DNA from: Gaoshiqia sp050178015
GTDB taxonomy: Bacteria > Bacteroidota > Bacteroidia > Bacteroidales > Prolixibacteraceae
DNA: 64,000 bases
Direction: 5' to 3'
NCBI GenBank assembly: GCA_050178015.1
Contig: JBFXGM010000025.1
Span: 14,618-78,617, forward strand
Shown here: positions 34,170-43,302 of the stretch, one piece after another
How the letters are laid out: each line of letters opens with the position of its first letter
Position numbering within the stretch: position 1 is the first letter of the stretch
Program-made: the position numbers and the translations under genes
Notes under the pieces: model-generated
Databases searched by the model: none
What the model saw: the letters and a program-made list of their open reading frames with translations, nothing else
What the model was told of the DNA's origin: nothing

Positions 34170-35522
34170 ATGGACAGAACAAAAGAGTTGGGCGAGTCGG
34201 CGGTGGCCCGCCTGATGCTAAAATATTTCATCCCGGCTTTTATCGGGGTTTTAGTCAACGCACTTTACAATATTGTTGATCGTATTTTTATCGGTCAGGG
34301 GGTCGGAGCGCTTGCGTTGAGCGGAATCTCGGTCATTTTTCCGGTGATGTTGATCATGATGGCTTTCGGCATGTTGATCGGGATTGGCGCCAGTGTGCTG
34401 GTTTCTATCAATATGGGCCGACGCGACATGGCCAAGGCTGAACATGTTTTGGGCAATAGTTTCATGTTGATGATTGCCGCTTCGGGCCTGATCACGCTGA
34501 TCGGTTTTTTGATTAAAGGCCCCATGCTGGCCATGTTTGGAGCAACGCCCGAAACAGTAGGATTTGCGAACGATTATCTCGATATTATCCTGGTTGGCGT
34601 TATTTTCCAGGTCGTTGGCTTTTCGCTGAACAATGTCATCCGTTCCGAAGGGAATGCCCGCATCGCCATGTATTCCATGCTGATTAGCGCGGGTACCAAC
34701 ATAGTGCTGGATCCGATTTTTATTTTCTGGTTGGATATGGGGGTGAAGGGGGCGGCTTATGCCACGGTAATTTCCATGATGGTATTGTCTGTTTGGGTGT
34801 TGTTGCATTTTCGCAGTAACCGGTCGGTCGTTAAAATACGGACGCAGTATTTCAAGCTCGATCTTCAAATCATCAAAGAGATCCTCGCAATCGGGATGGC
34901 CCCGTTTTTTATGCAGATTGCCAATTCAGTGGTCCAGGGACTGATCAATACCAAGCTGATCCGGTTTGGTGGTGACTTGGCGGTGGGCGCTATGGGAATT
35001 GTCAACTCGGTGCTTACCCTCATCGTTATGACCATTGTGGCCATCAACATGGCTTCGCAGCCCATCATCGGGTTTAATTACGGGGCAAACCAATATGCCC
35101 GGGTGAAAGAAGTGCTTCGCATTTCCATGGTTGCGGCCACCCTGATTTCGATTGCTTTTTTTGCAGGAGTGCAAGCAGCGCCCAGCCTGATTGTCCGTTC
35201 CTTCAATGCAGAAGATCCGGAATTGCTTGCTATTGGCAGCCAGGGACTACGTTTGGGTTTGCTGGCCCTTCCGTTAGTCGGGTTCCAGGTGGTGGCCGGA
35301 AACTTTTTCCAGTCGGTGGGGAAAGCAAAAATCGCCACCTTGTTAACGCTGTTGCGGCAGGTTATCGTGCTAATCCCACTGTTATATGTTCTTCCAAATT
35401 TCTTCGAATTGAACGGGATTTGGATGGCGATGCCCATTTCGGATGCTTGCTCGGCCATGATTGTCACGTATTTTATGTCGCGCGAATGGCGAAAGTTGTC
35501 TGCCAAAGGAACTTTGGGGTAA
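34170..35522 (+). CDS. MATE-family multidrug/toxin exporter
   Basis: 450 residues, about twelve membrane helices, cation-driven exporter of drugs or metabolites in the inner membrane. Start MDRTKELGESAVARLMLKYF is the usual N-terminus of this subgroup; the 9-codon extension upstream is leader. Family segments: PAFIGVLVNALYNIVDRIFIGQGVG, FGMLIGIGASVLVSINMGRRD, NVIRSEGNARIAMYSMLI and IIGFNYGANQYARVKEVLRI. Divergent from the HEAT/response-regulator operon, so the pair may share control. Substrate cannot be told from the sequence. Confidence 0.93.
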   Translation: MDRTKELGESAVARLMLKYFIPAFIGVLVNALYNIVDRIFIGQGVGALALSGISVIFPVMLIMMAFGMLIGIGASVLVSINMGRRDMAKAEHVLGNSFMLMIAASGLITLIGFLIKGPMLAMFGATPETVGFANDYLDIILVGVIFQVVGFSLNNVIRSEGNARIAMYSMLISAGTNIVLDPIFIFWLDMGVKGAAYATVISMMVLSVWVLLHFRSNRSVVKIRTQYFKLDLQIIKEILAIGMAPFFMQIANSVVQGLINTKLIRFGGDLAVGAMGIVNSVLTLIVMTIVAINMASQPIIGFNYGANQYARVKEVLRISMVAATLISIAFFAGVQAAPSLIVRSFNAEDPELLAIGSQGLRLGLLALPLVGFQVVAGNFFQSVGKAKIATLLTLLRQVIVLIPLLYVLPNFFELNGIWMAMPISDACSAMIVTYFMSREWRKLSAKGTLG

Positions 35523-35523
35523 A

Positions 35524-35556
35524 AAAAAATCATCCTGTCATTCAGGATGATTTTTT
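35524..35556. terminator. Bidirectional terminator after MATE gene
   Basis: AAAAAATCATCCTG and CAGGATGATTTTTT arms around TCATT. Lies between the convergent MATE gene (+) and the 593-residue gene (-). Confidence 0.92.
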
Positions 35557-35580
35557 GATCAGTAACTATTCGTCTGTTTT

Positions 35581-37362
35581 TTAGATTTTTAAGCTTTCCA
35601 GTTTTTTGTTGAAGTTTTCCAGTTCAACCAGTGCATCTTTCTTCATTTCCTGCAATTTGTTGTCATATTTGTTAAACAGCTGCTTGTAATAGGAAATGCC
35701 ATCCTGCATGTTTTTTCGGAAAGCGCGGTAATACGAAAACTGTTTTTCATCCTGGCTTTGGCCCAGATCGGCCAGTTTATTCTCCAGGTAATCCACATAC
35801 ATTTTCAGTTCTTTCAGGAACAGGTTCGGGCGTTTCACCCCTTTCAGCAAATTTACTTTGCCGTAAATGTGGTTAATCATCTCCTTCAGCGTAACCACTT
35901 GGTTGAAGTAGGCAATGTTGGGCCCGGGGCAAATGCTCACTCCGGTGCGCTTGCTGTCGGGTGTGATACCGTTGGCCAGGTAAGTCGAGTTGGTCAACCC
36001 TTCACACAAGCATTCTTTTTGGGTGAGCAGGTCGATTTGTTTTTGCTGTTCTTCAGCCGAAAGTCCGCTTCCTTCCACTTCACTGATCTTTTTCTTCAGG
36101 TATTGCCGTGATGCCGTACAAATAGGCTGTTCGGTATATTCGGTGTTAAAAACCAGGTAACGTTTGGTGCACGGGAAACCCGGCTTGCCATCGTTGAGAT
36201 ATTTCTGAATCTGCACTTGCTGACTGGTGCCGCGTACATTATTGAAATGAACGCCCAGTGGCGATGCATCGCTCAGGTAAACATCGTCCTCGCCCGCATT
36301 TCGGAGCAATTCCAGGCTTTCCGAGTCAATGTTGCAGGCTTCGGGTACCAGCATGAACGGGCTTCCCCAGCCAATGCTGTCCAGTTGATATTCATCGAGC
36401 AGGAAGTTGTGCTCTTCGTTTGTCCCGACTCCACCTTGTGCCGTAATTTTCATTTCGGGGGCTTGTTGCACAACCGTTTTGCCTTTCTTCTCGAGGGCTT
36501 TTTGGTAAACCGCAAAGGTCGAGTCCAGCAATTCCTGCCGTTTTTCGCGGAATTCATCCAAAATCGGCCCCAGCAAATAGCCTTGGGTAGCAAACGCGTG
36601 GCCGCCGCAATTCAATCCCGATTCAACACGGTATTCGGAAACCCAAATCCCTTTTTGCCCCAAAAAGCGGCCTTGCACCATAGCCGAACGGAAATCACTC
36701 ACTTTCAGGGTGATTTTCTTTTTCAGCTGACCATTTTCATCCGGATAGAAATCTTCGAAGTTTTCGATGTAACTGTACAGGCGCGGGTTCATGCCGGCCG
36801 AAAGAACCAGTGACGACGATAAGGTGCTGTTCGCAAATCCACGCAGGGCTGCATGAGCATCGTTAAATTCAGATGGCAGGGCCTCTTTGTCTTTGTAATT
36901 TACCTTGTCCAACTTCGTCATGATGTTTACATCAATGCTACCCTTTGTCAGGTTCGAACGCAGCCAGTTTTTTGCATCAGTCAGGTTTTTGCTTTCCAGG
37001 GCTTGGTTGAACTTCTCGCGGATACTTTTGGCGTCGGGCAGCAAGTCGAAATATTTCTCCAGTTCGTTTCCTTTTTGGTGGAAATTATTGATGAGCTCTT
37101 CATATTTATCATGAACAAGCTTGTCCACCATATTCAGGTAGGCCGTGATCCGTTTGGCCCGGAAATCCTCAACTTTGTTGGGTATTTCCTTGAACGGAAG
37201 GTCGAATTTTTGGCTGTAGAACTCGCGCATTTTTTCGATCAGGAAATCATCCACAATAGAGATTACCGATGATATGCCCAGATGGGCCACTTTCACGGGA
37301 GTGTCAACAGTATATCCCAGTCCCATAACCGGGATGTGAAAGGTGTGTTTGTTAAAATTCAT
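35581..37362 (-). CDS. Large conserved protein of unknown function, Cys-containing
   Basis: 593 residues, no signal peptide or membrane segment. The N-terminus (FHIPVMGLGYTVDTPVKVAHLGISSVISIV) and the segment ESGLNCGGHAFATQGYLLGP recall the flavin-barrel pattern of nitronate monooxygenase-like enzymes, but this is weak. Cysteines cluster in KECLCEGLTNSTYLANGI and VSICPGPNIAYFNQ, with others in GFPCTKRYLVF and QPICTAS, hinting at metal or Fe-S binding. The C-terminus is a long charged helical region. Stand-alone gene ending at a bidirectional terminator. I believe similar proteins occur in other Bacteroidota, but cannot name a characterised one. Confidence 0.8.
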   Translation of the reverse strand: MNFNKHTFHIPVMGLGYTVDTPVKVAHLGISSVISIVDDFLIEKMREFYSQKFDLPFKEIPNKVEDFRAKRITAYLNMVDKLVHDKYEELINNFHQKGNELEKYFDLLPDAKSIREKFNQALESKNLTDAKNWLRSNLTKGSIDVNIMTKLDKVNYKDKEALPSEFNDAHAALRGFANSTLSSSLVLSAGMNPRLYSYIENFEDFYPDENGQLKKKITLKVSDFRSAMVQGRFLGQKGIWVSEYRVESGLNCGGHAFATQGYLLGPILDEFREKRQELLDSTFAVYQKALEKKGKTVVQQAPEMKITAQGGVGTNEEHNFLLDEYQLDSIGWGSPFMLVPEACNIDSESLELLRNAGEDDVYLSDASPLGVHFNNVRGTSQQVQIQKYLNDGKPGFPCTKRYLVFNTEYTEQPICTASRQYLKKKISEVEGSGLSAEEQQKQIDLLTQKECLCEGLTNSTYLANGITPDSKRTGVSICPGPNIAYFNQVVTLKEMINHIYGKVNLLKGVKRPNLFLKELKMYVDYLENKLADLGQSQDEKQFSYYRAFRKNMQDGISYYKQLFNKYDNKLQEMKKDALVELENFNKKLESLKI

Positions 37363-37515
37363 GTATGTCGATTTAAAATAACAAGACGGGTTAAAGGAGT
37401 AGATTCAAGTTGTTTCAGCTCAATCAACACGATCTTTTTTCTCATTTTCGGGTAAAGATACAGGTTTTTAGGGCATCCGCACGAATAACCGTTCAAAATA
37501 GTTGCATGGCTTGCG

Positions 37516-40317
37516 TTATAGTTTGCTTGCCAGTGCGTTGCCCGTAAATGATTCTGCCGATTTGGCCAAGTCTTCCGGCTTGCCTTCAAAGATGACCTGC
37601 CCGCCGTTTTTCCCGCCATCAGGCCCCAGGTCGATCACCCAGTCGGCCGATTTGATCACGTCCAGGTTGTGCTCGATGATAATGATGCTGTGCCCGCGGG
37701 AAATCAGCGCATTGAAGGACACCAGTAATTTGTTGATGTCGTGAAAGTGCAAACCAGTTGTTGGTTCGTCAAAAATGAAAAGGGTGGGAGAGTCTTTCTC
37801 TTTGGCCAGGAAGGCTGCCAACTTTACGCGTTGACTCTCGCCGCCCGATAAAGTGGAAGAACTCTGTCCAAGTTTTACGTAGCCCAAGCCAACATCCTGC
37901 AAGGGTTGCAGCTTTTTGGCCACTTTCTTTTCGGTTGAGCTTTTCCCGTGTCCGAAGAATTCGATCGCTTGGTTCACGGTCATTTCCAGCACATCGTAAA
38001 TGCTTTTTCCGCGGTATTCTACCTCCAGAATTTCCTCTTTGAACCGTTTGCCCTGGCAGCCTTCGCAAACCAGGTGTACATCCGCCATAAATTGCATTTC
38101 GACATTGATTTCGCCTTCGCCCTGGCATTCTTCGCAACGTCCGCCATCCACGTTGAAGGAAAAATGTGACGGTTTGAAGCCCTGGTATTTTGATGCCGGC
38201 AAATCGGCATACAATTTCCGGATTTCGTCGTAGGCTTTCAGGTAAGTCACCGGGTTGGAACGGGATGATTTTCCAATCGGGTTCTGGTCAACAAATTCAA
38301 CGGCAGTCAACCGGTTAATATCGCCCTTGATGGCATCGTGCTGGCCGGTTTTTTCACTGAACCCGCCAAAAAGCTTGGCTACCCCGGGGTATAATATTTT
38401 GCTGACCAAGGTGGATTTTCCGGAGCCACTGACCCCGGTTACCGCAGTAATGGTGTTTAGCGGAAATTTAACCGTAATATTTCTCAGGTTGTTTTCGCGT
38501 GCTCCGATCACTTCAATGAAATCGGTCCATTTACGGCGGACAGGCGGCGTTTCAATTTTGCGGGTGCCGTTCAGGTAGTCAGCTGTCAGGCTATTTTTTG
38601 CAGTGAGCAACTGTTTGTGGTCGCCTTGAAAAACCAGTTCGCCACCGTGTACCCCTGCTTTGGGGCCAATGTCGATAATTTCGTCAGCCGCGCGGATAAT
38701 TTCTTCATCGTGTTCGACTACCAAAACGGTGTTGCCTATTTTTTGAAGCTTTCGGAGTACCTCGATCAGCCGTTCGGTATCCTTCGGATGCAGCCCAATG
38801 CTGGGTTCATCTAAAATGTACAGCGATCCAACCAGGCTAGATCCCAGCGATGTGGCCAGGTTGATCCGCTGCGATTCGCCACCGGAGAGCGTTGACGACA
38901 ACCGGTTTAGGGTCAGGTAACCTAATCCGACATCGCATAGAAAATTCAGCCGGCTGGTGATTTCAATCAAAATACGGCGCGCGATTTTCAGTTCATGTTC
39001 GCTTAGTTTCATGTGGCTGAAAAATTCACGTAACTCGTTTACGGGCATTAGCACCAAATCCTGAAGCGTTGTATTGGCCACCTGCACATAACCGGCTTCT
39101 TTTTTTAAGCGCGTTCCCCGGCAATCGGGGCAAGTGGTTTTTCCCCGGTACCGGGCCAGCATTACCCGGTACTGAATTTTGTAGCTTTTTTCTTCCAGCA
39201 TTTTGAAAAAGGCATCAATCCCTTTGAAATGGGCATTCCCCTTCCAAAGCAGGCGTTGCTGTTCGGGACCAAGTTCATAGTAAGGCTTGTGGATCGGGAA
39301 CCCGAAGCGGGACGCGTTTTGAATCAGATGGTCTTTCCAGAGTTTCATGCTTTCGCCTTTCCAACAGGCCACGGCATCCTGATAAACCGACAGGGCTTTG
39401 TTTGGGATGACGAGGTCCTCGTCGATACCGATTACTTTTCCGTATCCCTCGCAGGTAGGGCATGCCCCAACCGGGTTGTTGAAGCTGAACATGTGCTCCG
39501 TCGGCTCTTCAAATGCCATTCCGTCGGCTTCAAAAAGATTCGAAAATTTCTCTTCCAACACCTGTTCTCCCTGGTAAATTTTGATCAGACATTCGCCGTG
39601 TCCTTCAAAAAATGCGGTCTGCACCGAATCGGCCATACGGCTGACGTTATCTTCGTCGCGACTGGCCTGTAAGCGGTCAACAACCAGGTTGCAGCTGCCG
39701 GAGCAAAAATCGTCGGGATTTTCGGTTAGCAGTTCGTCGATTCGTTGAATGCCGTTGGGTGTTTCGATACGCGAAAATCCTTGTTGCAGCAGCAGCTCCG
39801 CTTCTTCAAGAATTGACCGGCCGTTTTTCGCACGAAGCGGTGAACTGATCAGCAATCGGGTTTCTTCCGGGAACGAGCAGATGAAATCTACCACATCGCC
39901 AACCTGGTGGCGCCTCACTTCTTTTCCTGAAATAGGCGAGATCGTCTTGCCAATGCGGGCATAAAGCAATTTCAGGTAATCGTAAATTTCGGTTGATGTG
40001 CCCACGGTGGAGCGCGGGTTGCGGGTGTTCACCTTTTGCTCGATGGCAATGGCTGGCGGAATCCCTTTGATAAAATCGACCTCTGGTTTATTGATCCGGC
40101 CCAGGAACTGCCGGGCATAAGAGGAAAGGCTTTCCACGTAACGACGTTGTCCTTCGGCATACAGGGTATCGAAGGCCAGCGACGATTTTCCCGAGCCTGA
40201 AAGTCCGGTGACAACAATTAGTTTGTTGCGCGGGATTTTCAGCTCGATGTTCTTCAGATTGTGTACGCGGGCTCCTTTTATATGGATGTTGTTAGCCGCA
40301 GAGCTGTCTTTTGTCAT
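37516..40317 (-). CDS. uvrA: Excinuclease ABC subunit A
   Basis: DNA-damage recognition ATPase of nucleotide excision repair. 933 residues, full length. First Walker A GLSGSGKSSLAFDTLYAEGQ near residue 40, followed by SYARQFLGR; first zinc module around CPTCEGYGKV and CPDCRGTRL; ABC signature LSGGESQRINLATSLGS; second Walker A GVSGSGKSTLVSKIL; second zinc module CEECQGEGE / CEGCQGKRF; second signature LSGGESQRVKLAAFL and Walker B LFIFDEPTTGLH. Forms a complex with UvrB (not in the window). No operon partner; the divergent neighbour is a sigma factor gene 157 bp away. Confidence 0.98.
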   Translation of the reverse strand: MTKDSSAANNIHIKGARVHNLKNIELKIPRNKLIVVTGLSGSGKSSLAFDTLYAEGQRRYVESLSSYARQFLGRINKPEVDFIKGIPPAIAIEQKVNTRNPRSTVGTSTEIYDYLKLLYARIGKTISPISGKEVRRHQVGDVVDFICSFPEETRLLISSPLRAKNGRSILEEAELLLQQGFSRIETPNGIQRIDELLTENPDDFCSGSCNLVVDRLQASRDEDNVSRMADSVQTAFFEGHGECLIKIYQGEQVLEEKFSNLFEADGMAFEEPTEHMFSFNNPVGACPTCEGYGKVIGIDEDLVIPNKALSVYQDAVACWKGESMKLWKDHLIQNASRFGFPIHKPYYELGPEQQRLLWKGNAHFKGIDAFFKMLEEKSYKIQYRVMLARYRGKTTCPDCRGTRLKKEAGYVQVANTTLQDLVLMPVNELREFFSHMKLSEHELKIARRILIEITSRLNFLCDVGLGYLTLNRLSSTLSGGESQRINLATSLGSSLVGSLYILDEPSIGLHPKDTERLIEVLRKLQKIGNTVLVVEHDEEIIRAADEIIDIGPKAGVHGGELVFQGDHKQLLTAKNSLTADYLNGTRKIETPPVRRKWTDFIEVIGARENNLRNITVKFPLNTITAVTGVSGSGKSTLVSKILYPGVAKLFGGFSEKTGQHDAIKGDINRLTAVEFVDQNPIGKSSRSNPVTYLKAYDEIRKLYADLPASKYQGFKPSHFSFNVDGGRCEECQGEGEINVEMQFMADVHLVCEGCQGKRFKEEILEVEYRGKSIYDVLEMTVNQAIEFFGHGKSSTEKKVAKKLQPLQDVGLGYVKLGQSSSTLSGGESQRVKLAAFLAKEKDSPTLFIFDEPTTGLHFHDINKLLVSFNALISRGHSIIIIEHNLDVIKSADWVIDLGPDGGKNGGQVIFEGKPEDLAKSAESFTGNALASKL

Positions 40318-40474
40318 GAAAATGTGAATTTTTTAATCAGGCAAATTTGCATTTCAACCAAAAATCAGTGAAATTTACCTCGTGCAAAATTAAGAAATAC
40401 TTTTACTCATTCTAAAAACCGGTTGCCTATAGACGAATTTTACTTTTTTGTTTTAAAAAACTAAATAGAAAGTA

Positions 40475-41068
40475 ATGTTCAGCACAATCACTTCTGATGA
40501 TAATTTGCTCGTTCAGCAATTTATCAATGGCGACCAGTCAGCAATCGAAACGCTTGTCGGTCGTCATCAAAACCGGGTTTTTACCTACATCGTTTTAATT
40601 GTCAAGAATCAGCAGTTGGCCGAGGATATTTTTCAGGACACTTTTATTAAGGTGATTCGTTCACTGAAAACCGGAAAATACACCGAGAACGGAAAGTTCG
40701 TTTCCTGGGTACTCCGGATTGCTCACAACTTGATTATTGACCATTTTCGCAAGGAAAAGTTACAGAATACTACTTCCAACGAAGATTCGGAATACGATCT
40801 GTTCAATTCGCCCCGCTTTTCGGATGACAATATTGAGGACCAGTTGGTTTTTGAGCAAATTCGGTCCGATATTCGTCGGTTGATCGATGAGCTGCCCGAT
40901 GACCAGCGGCAGGTAATCATTATGCGCCATTACCTGGGCCTTAGTTTCAAAGAAATTGCGGAACGTACCGATGTAAGCATCAATACAGCTTTGGGACGTA
41001 TGCGGTATGCGCTGATCAACCTGCGCAAGATTATCGAGAAGAACAACCTGATACTCACAAAAATTTAG
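40475..41068 (+). CDS. Sigma-70 family (ECF-type) RNA polymerase sigma factor
   Basis: 197 residues with only regions 2 and 4, the ECF layout. Region 2: NQQLAEDIFQDTFIKVIRSLKTGKY followed by FVSWVLRIAHNLIIDHFRK. Region 4: LPDDQRQVIIMRHYLGLSFKEIAERTDVSINTALGRMRYALINLRK. No anti-sigma gene is adjacent; a 76-residue protein follows after 72 nt on the same strand. Signal and regulon unknown. Codon use is ordinary. Confidence 0.93.
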   Translation: MFSTITSDDNLLVQQFINGDQSAIETLVGRHQNRVFTYIVLIVKNQQLAEDIFQDTFIKVIRSLKTGKYTENGKFVSWVLRIAHNLIIDHFRKEKLQNTTSNEDSEYDLFNSPRFSDDNIEDQLVFEQIRSDIRRLIDELPDDQRQVIIMRHYLGLSFKEIAERTDVSINTALGRMRYALINLRKIIEKNNLILTKI

Positions 41069-41140
41069 GCTTCTTGAGGGGCAATATAATTTTCGTACCG
41101 GCGTTTGAATGTTGATGTTTAACGTTAATATTCAGTGCCT

Positions 41141-41371
41141 ATGAACGAAAATTATACCTTGAGTTATTTTTTACGTGCATTACAACAGGAAGCCGCAGGA
41201 TGGGAATTGAATTCGGAACAAATTATGGAGGGAACAGGGATGAAGAAGGTACCGGATAAGAATGAAAATATACCATCGAAGAAGGTACTTGCTGAAATCA
41301 TAAATTTTGCGAAATCCTACGATGCAGTAAAGACCAGCACTGTTGGATATGTTGAAATGAATTTCAACTAA
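41141..41371 (+). CDS. Small hypothetical protein after the sigma factor
   Basis: 76 residues (MNENYTLSYFLRALQQEAAG...). No known domain; predicted helix, then a polar stretch and KKVLAEIINFAKSYDAVKTSTVGYVEMNFN. The ATG at 41141 is preferred to a GTG at 41135. It is followed by a clean terminator and lies between a sigma gene and an SPFH operon. A conserved small protein in related genomes would be expected but is not verified here. Confidence 0.65.
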   Translation: MNENYTLSYFLRALQQEAAGWELNSEQIMEGTGMKKVPDKNENIPSKKVLAEIINFAKSYDAVKTSTVGYVEMNFN

Positions 41372-41395
41372 AACACACCTGTTTTTATATTGCAG

Positions 41396-41422
41396 AGCAT
41401 CTTGACAAAGATGCTTTTTTTT
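41396..41422 (+). terminator. Terminator after the sigma-factor unit
   Basis: AGCATCTT / AAGATGCT stem (41396-41403, 41408-41415), 4-nt loop, then eight T's. Confidence 0.9.
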
Positions 41423-41434
41423 CGTTATTTAGTG

Positions 41435-41449
41435 ATATCAATTTGATAT
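41435..41449. promoter_or_regulatory. Palindrome ahead of the SPFH operon
   Basis: ATATCAA-T-TTGATAT, perfect 7-1-7 dyad, 25 nt upstream of the SPFH ATG, a position where a repressor would block initiation. The operon itself encodes a ribbon-helix-helix protein that could bind it. Confidence 0.4.
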
Positions 41450-41473
41450 TAATATGAATTAAAATCGGATGTT

Positions 41474-42319
41474 ATGGAAAGGTCTTATGCTGCAAAATCG
41501 GGTTACTTGTTTTTGGTACTTGAATTTATCTTTTTGGTGCTTTCATTTTTGGGTTTCATGCGCGGACTGGTACTGCCTTCGGCTATTCTAATCCTGGTTT
41601 TTGTTTTTTGTGCGCTTGGCTTTGTGATTGTCAATCCGAACGAGAGCTTGGTGCTTGTGCTATTTGGTGAATACAAAGGAACGATCAAGAAGAATGGATT
41701 TTTTTGGGCCAATCCGCTGCTCAGCAAGAAGAAAATCTCGCTGCGGGCGCGTAACCTGGACAGTGAACCAATTAAGGTAAATGATAAAATCGGCAATCCT
41801 GTCATGATTGGTGTTGTGTTGGTTTGGCGGGTGAGCAATACTTTTAAGGCTGCTTTTGATGTAAATGACTATGAACACTTTGTCGATATTCAGACTGAAG
41901 CAGCGATCCGAAAATTGGCCGGGCTTTACCCTTACGATAATTTTGAAGATGAAGCGGCCGAGATTACCCTGCGTAGTGGTGGCGAGGAGGTTAACGAGGA
42001 GCTTGAGCGTGAAGTGACCGAACGCCTGGCTATCGCCGGAATTGAAGTAATGGAGGCACGTATAAACTATCTGGCCTATGCACAGGAAATTGCCCAGGCC
42101 ATGCTAAAACGACAGCAGGCAACTGCCATTGTTGCTGCCCGTTTCAAAATTGTAGAAGGTGCGGTCAGTATGGTCGAAATGGCCTTGGACGAATTGAGCA
42201 AGAAAGAAATTGTTGTGCTGGATGAGGATAAAAAAGCTACGATGGTAAGCAACCTGATGGTTGTTTTATGCGGTGATAAAGAGGTAAGTCCGGTAGTGAA
42301 CACGGGCAGTATCTATTAA
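41474..42319 (+). CDS. SPFH/Band 7 (stomatin-like) membrane protein
   Basis: 281 residues. Two N-terminal hydrophobic segments (~10-55, YLFLVLEFIFLVLSFLGFM and LPSAILILVFVFCALGFVIV), then the SPFH domain (NESLVLVLFGEYKGTIKKNGFFWANPL, DKIGNPVMIGVVLVWRV, IQTEAAIRKLAGLYPYDN) and the coiled region EREVTERLAIAGIEVMEARINYLAYAQEIAQAMLKRQQA. Such proteins assemble membrane microdomains or cages. First gene of a four-gene set with DUF5808, an RHH protein and a zinc ribbon; similar sets occur in other bacteria. Confidence 0.92.
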   Translation: MERSYAAKSGYLFLVLEFIFLVLSFLGFMRGLVLPSAILILVFVFCALGFVIVNPNESLVLVLFGEYKGTIKKNGFFWANPLLSKKKISLRARNLDSEPIKVNDKIGNPVMIGVVLVWRVSNTFKAAFDVNDYEHFVDIQTEAAIRKLAGLYPYDNFEDEAAEITLRSGGEEVNEELEREVTERLAIAGIEVMEARINYLAYAQEIAQAMLKRQQATAIVAARFKIVEGAVSMVEMALDELSKKEIVVLDEDKKATMVSNLMVVLCGDKEVSPVVNTGSIY

Positions 42320-42336
42320 CTTTTAAGGAAGTTGCC

Positions 42337-42558
42337 ATGAAAAGATTGGAAAATGATCGCGAGCTCGACAACATGCGAAACGATCCGGATAATTACATCT
42401 GGGGCATCTTTTATTTCAACCCGAAAGATTACCGGGTGATACTTCCCAAACGAAACCGGTTTTTGGGCTGGACCCTGAATTTTGCCAAAGCAGAATCATA
42501 CCTGATCCTTTTGGTTCTTGTTGCAGCCGGTTATCTTTTGGGGCGCATGTTTGGATAA
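42337..42558 (+). CDS. DUF5808 small membrane protein
   Basis: 73 residues. The core WGIFYFNPKDYRVILPKRNR plus FLGWTLNFAKAES matches the DUF5808 pattern. One C-terminal transmembrane helix (YLILLVLVAAGYLLGRMFG). 17 nt after the SPFH gene, so probably translated from the same mRNA. Likely sits with the SPFH protein in the membrane. Role unknown. Confidence 0.85.
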   Translation: MKRLENDRELDNMRNDPDNYIWGIFYFNPKDYRVILPKRNRFLGWTLNFAKAESYLILLVLVAAGYLLGRMFG

Positions 42559-42662
42559 GGGCAACAAGTAAAAATGAAAACTGCAATAATAAAATAAGGT
42601 AGGTGCTATTGAAAGCAACTGGTGAAAAGCAATACGCCGAAAGCCTTGGTGAGGATTGAAAG

Positions 42663-42848
42663 ATGGCAGGGAAAAAATCATTTGTTTTACGATTGGATCC
42701 GAAGGATTATGAGGCGCTGGAGCGTTGGGCTGCCGATGAATTCCGGAGCATCAACGGACAGCTGGAGTGGATCATCCACCAGGCGTTGAAAGATGCCGGG
42801 AGAAAACCCGGTTCCTCAAAAAATGAAGAAAATTCAACAACCGATTAA
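42663..42848 (+). CDS. Arc-like ribbon-helix-helix protein
   Basis: 61 residues. KKSFVLRLDPKDYEALERWAADEFRSINGQLEWIIHQALKDAG is an Arc/MetJ-type ribbon-helix-helix, with strand residues SFVLRL for operator contacts. The tail is polar and disordered. A DNA-binding autoregulator of the SPFH set is the likely role; candidate site 41435-41449. Confidence 0.82.
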   Translation: MAGKKSFVLRLDPKDYEALERWAADEFRSINGQLEWIIHQALKDAGRKPGSSKNEENSTTD

Positions 42849-42859
42849 GTAAATTTATC

Positions 42860-43069
42860 ATGAAACAGACGTATCAATGCCCCAAGTGTGGCGGGCGAAA
42901 AGTTGAAGTGGACCGAATCCGTTCTACCGGTGACGGTTTTACCCGGTTCTTCAACATTCAAAACAGGCGTTTTACAGCGGTGTCGTGTTCAGCCTGTGGT
43001 TATACCGAGTTTTACAAAGGCAGTCCGTCGGGTAAAATGAGCGATGTCTTTGATTTCCTCACAAACTGA
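42860..43069 (+). CDS. Zinc-ribbon protein
   Basis: 69 residues with two CxxC knuckles, YQCPKCGG at the start and AVSCSACGYTEFYK later, enclosing DRIRSTGDGFTRFFNIQNRRF. This fits the bacterial nucleic-acid-binding zinc-ribbon family (DUF2082). 11 nt after the RHH gene. Probably the last gene of the SPFH operon. Confidence 0.88.
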   Translation: MKQTYQCPKCGGRKVEVDRIRSTGDGFTRFFNIQNRRFTAVSCSACGYTEFYKGSPSGKMSDVFDFLTN

Positions 43070-43302
43070 CGGAAAAAACCGGGAGCTATTTCTCGTCCGG
43101 GTTTATGGCCGGAAATAATAATGATTTAAAACATCTTTTCTTTTTGTTTGTTTTAATTGTTTGGCTTTCAGTTTAATATTCGTGATTGTGGTTTCATATG
43201 CAATCCTATCGATTTGATAAGCCGGAAATATCTGTATGTTTACAAGGATATTAATATCTACTCATGCAGAAATGTAATTTTTTACATAAATGAAAGAAGA
43301 AG

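Noticed and set aside
36217..36813. 198-codon plus-strand ORF
   Set aside because: Antisense to the 593-residue gene, which has coherent protein features; the plus frame has none.
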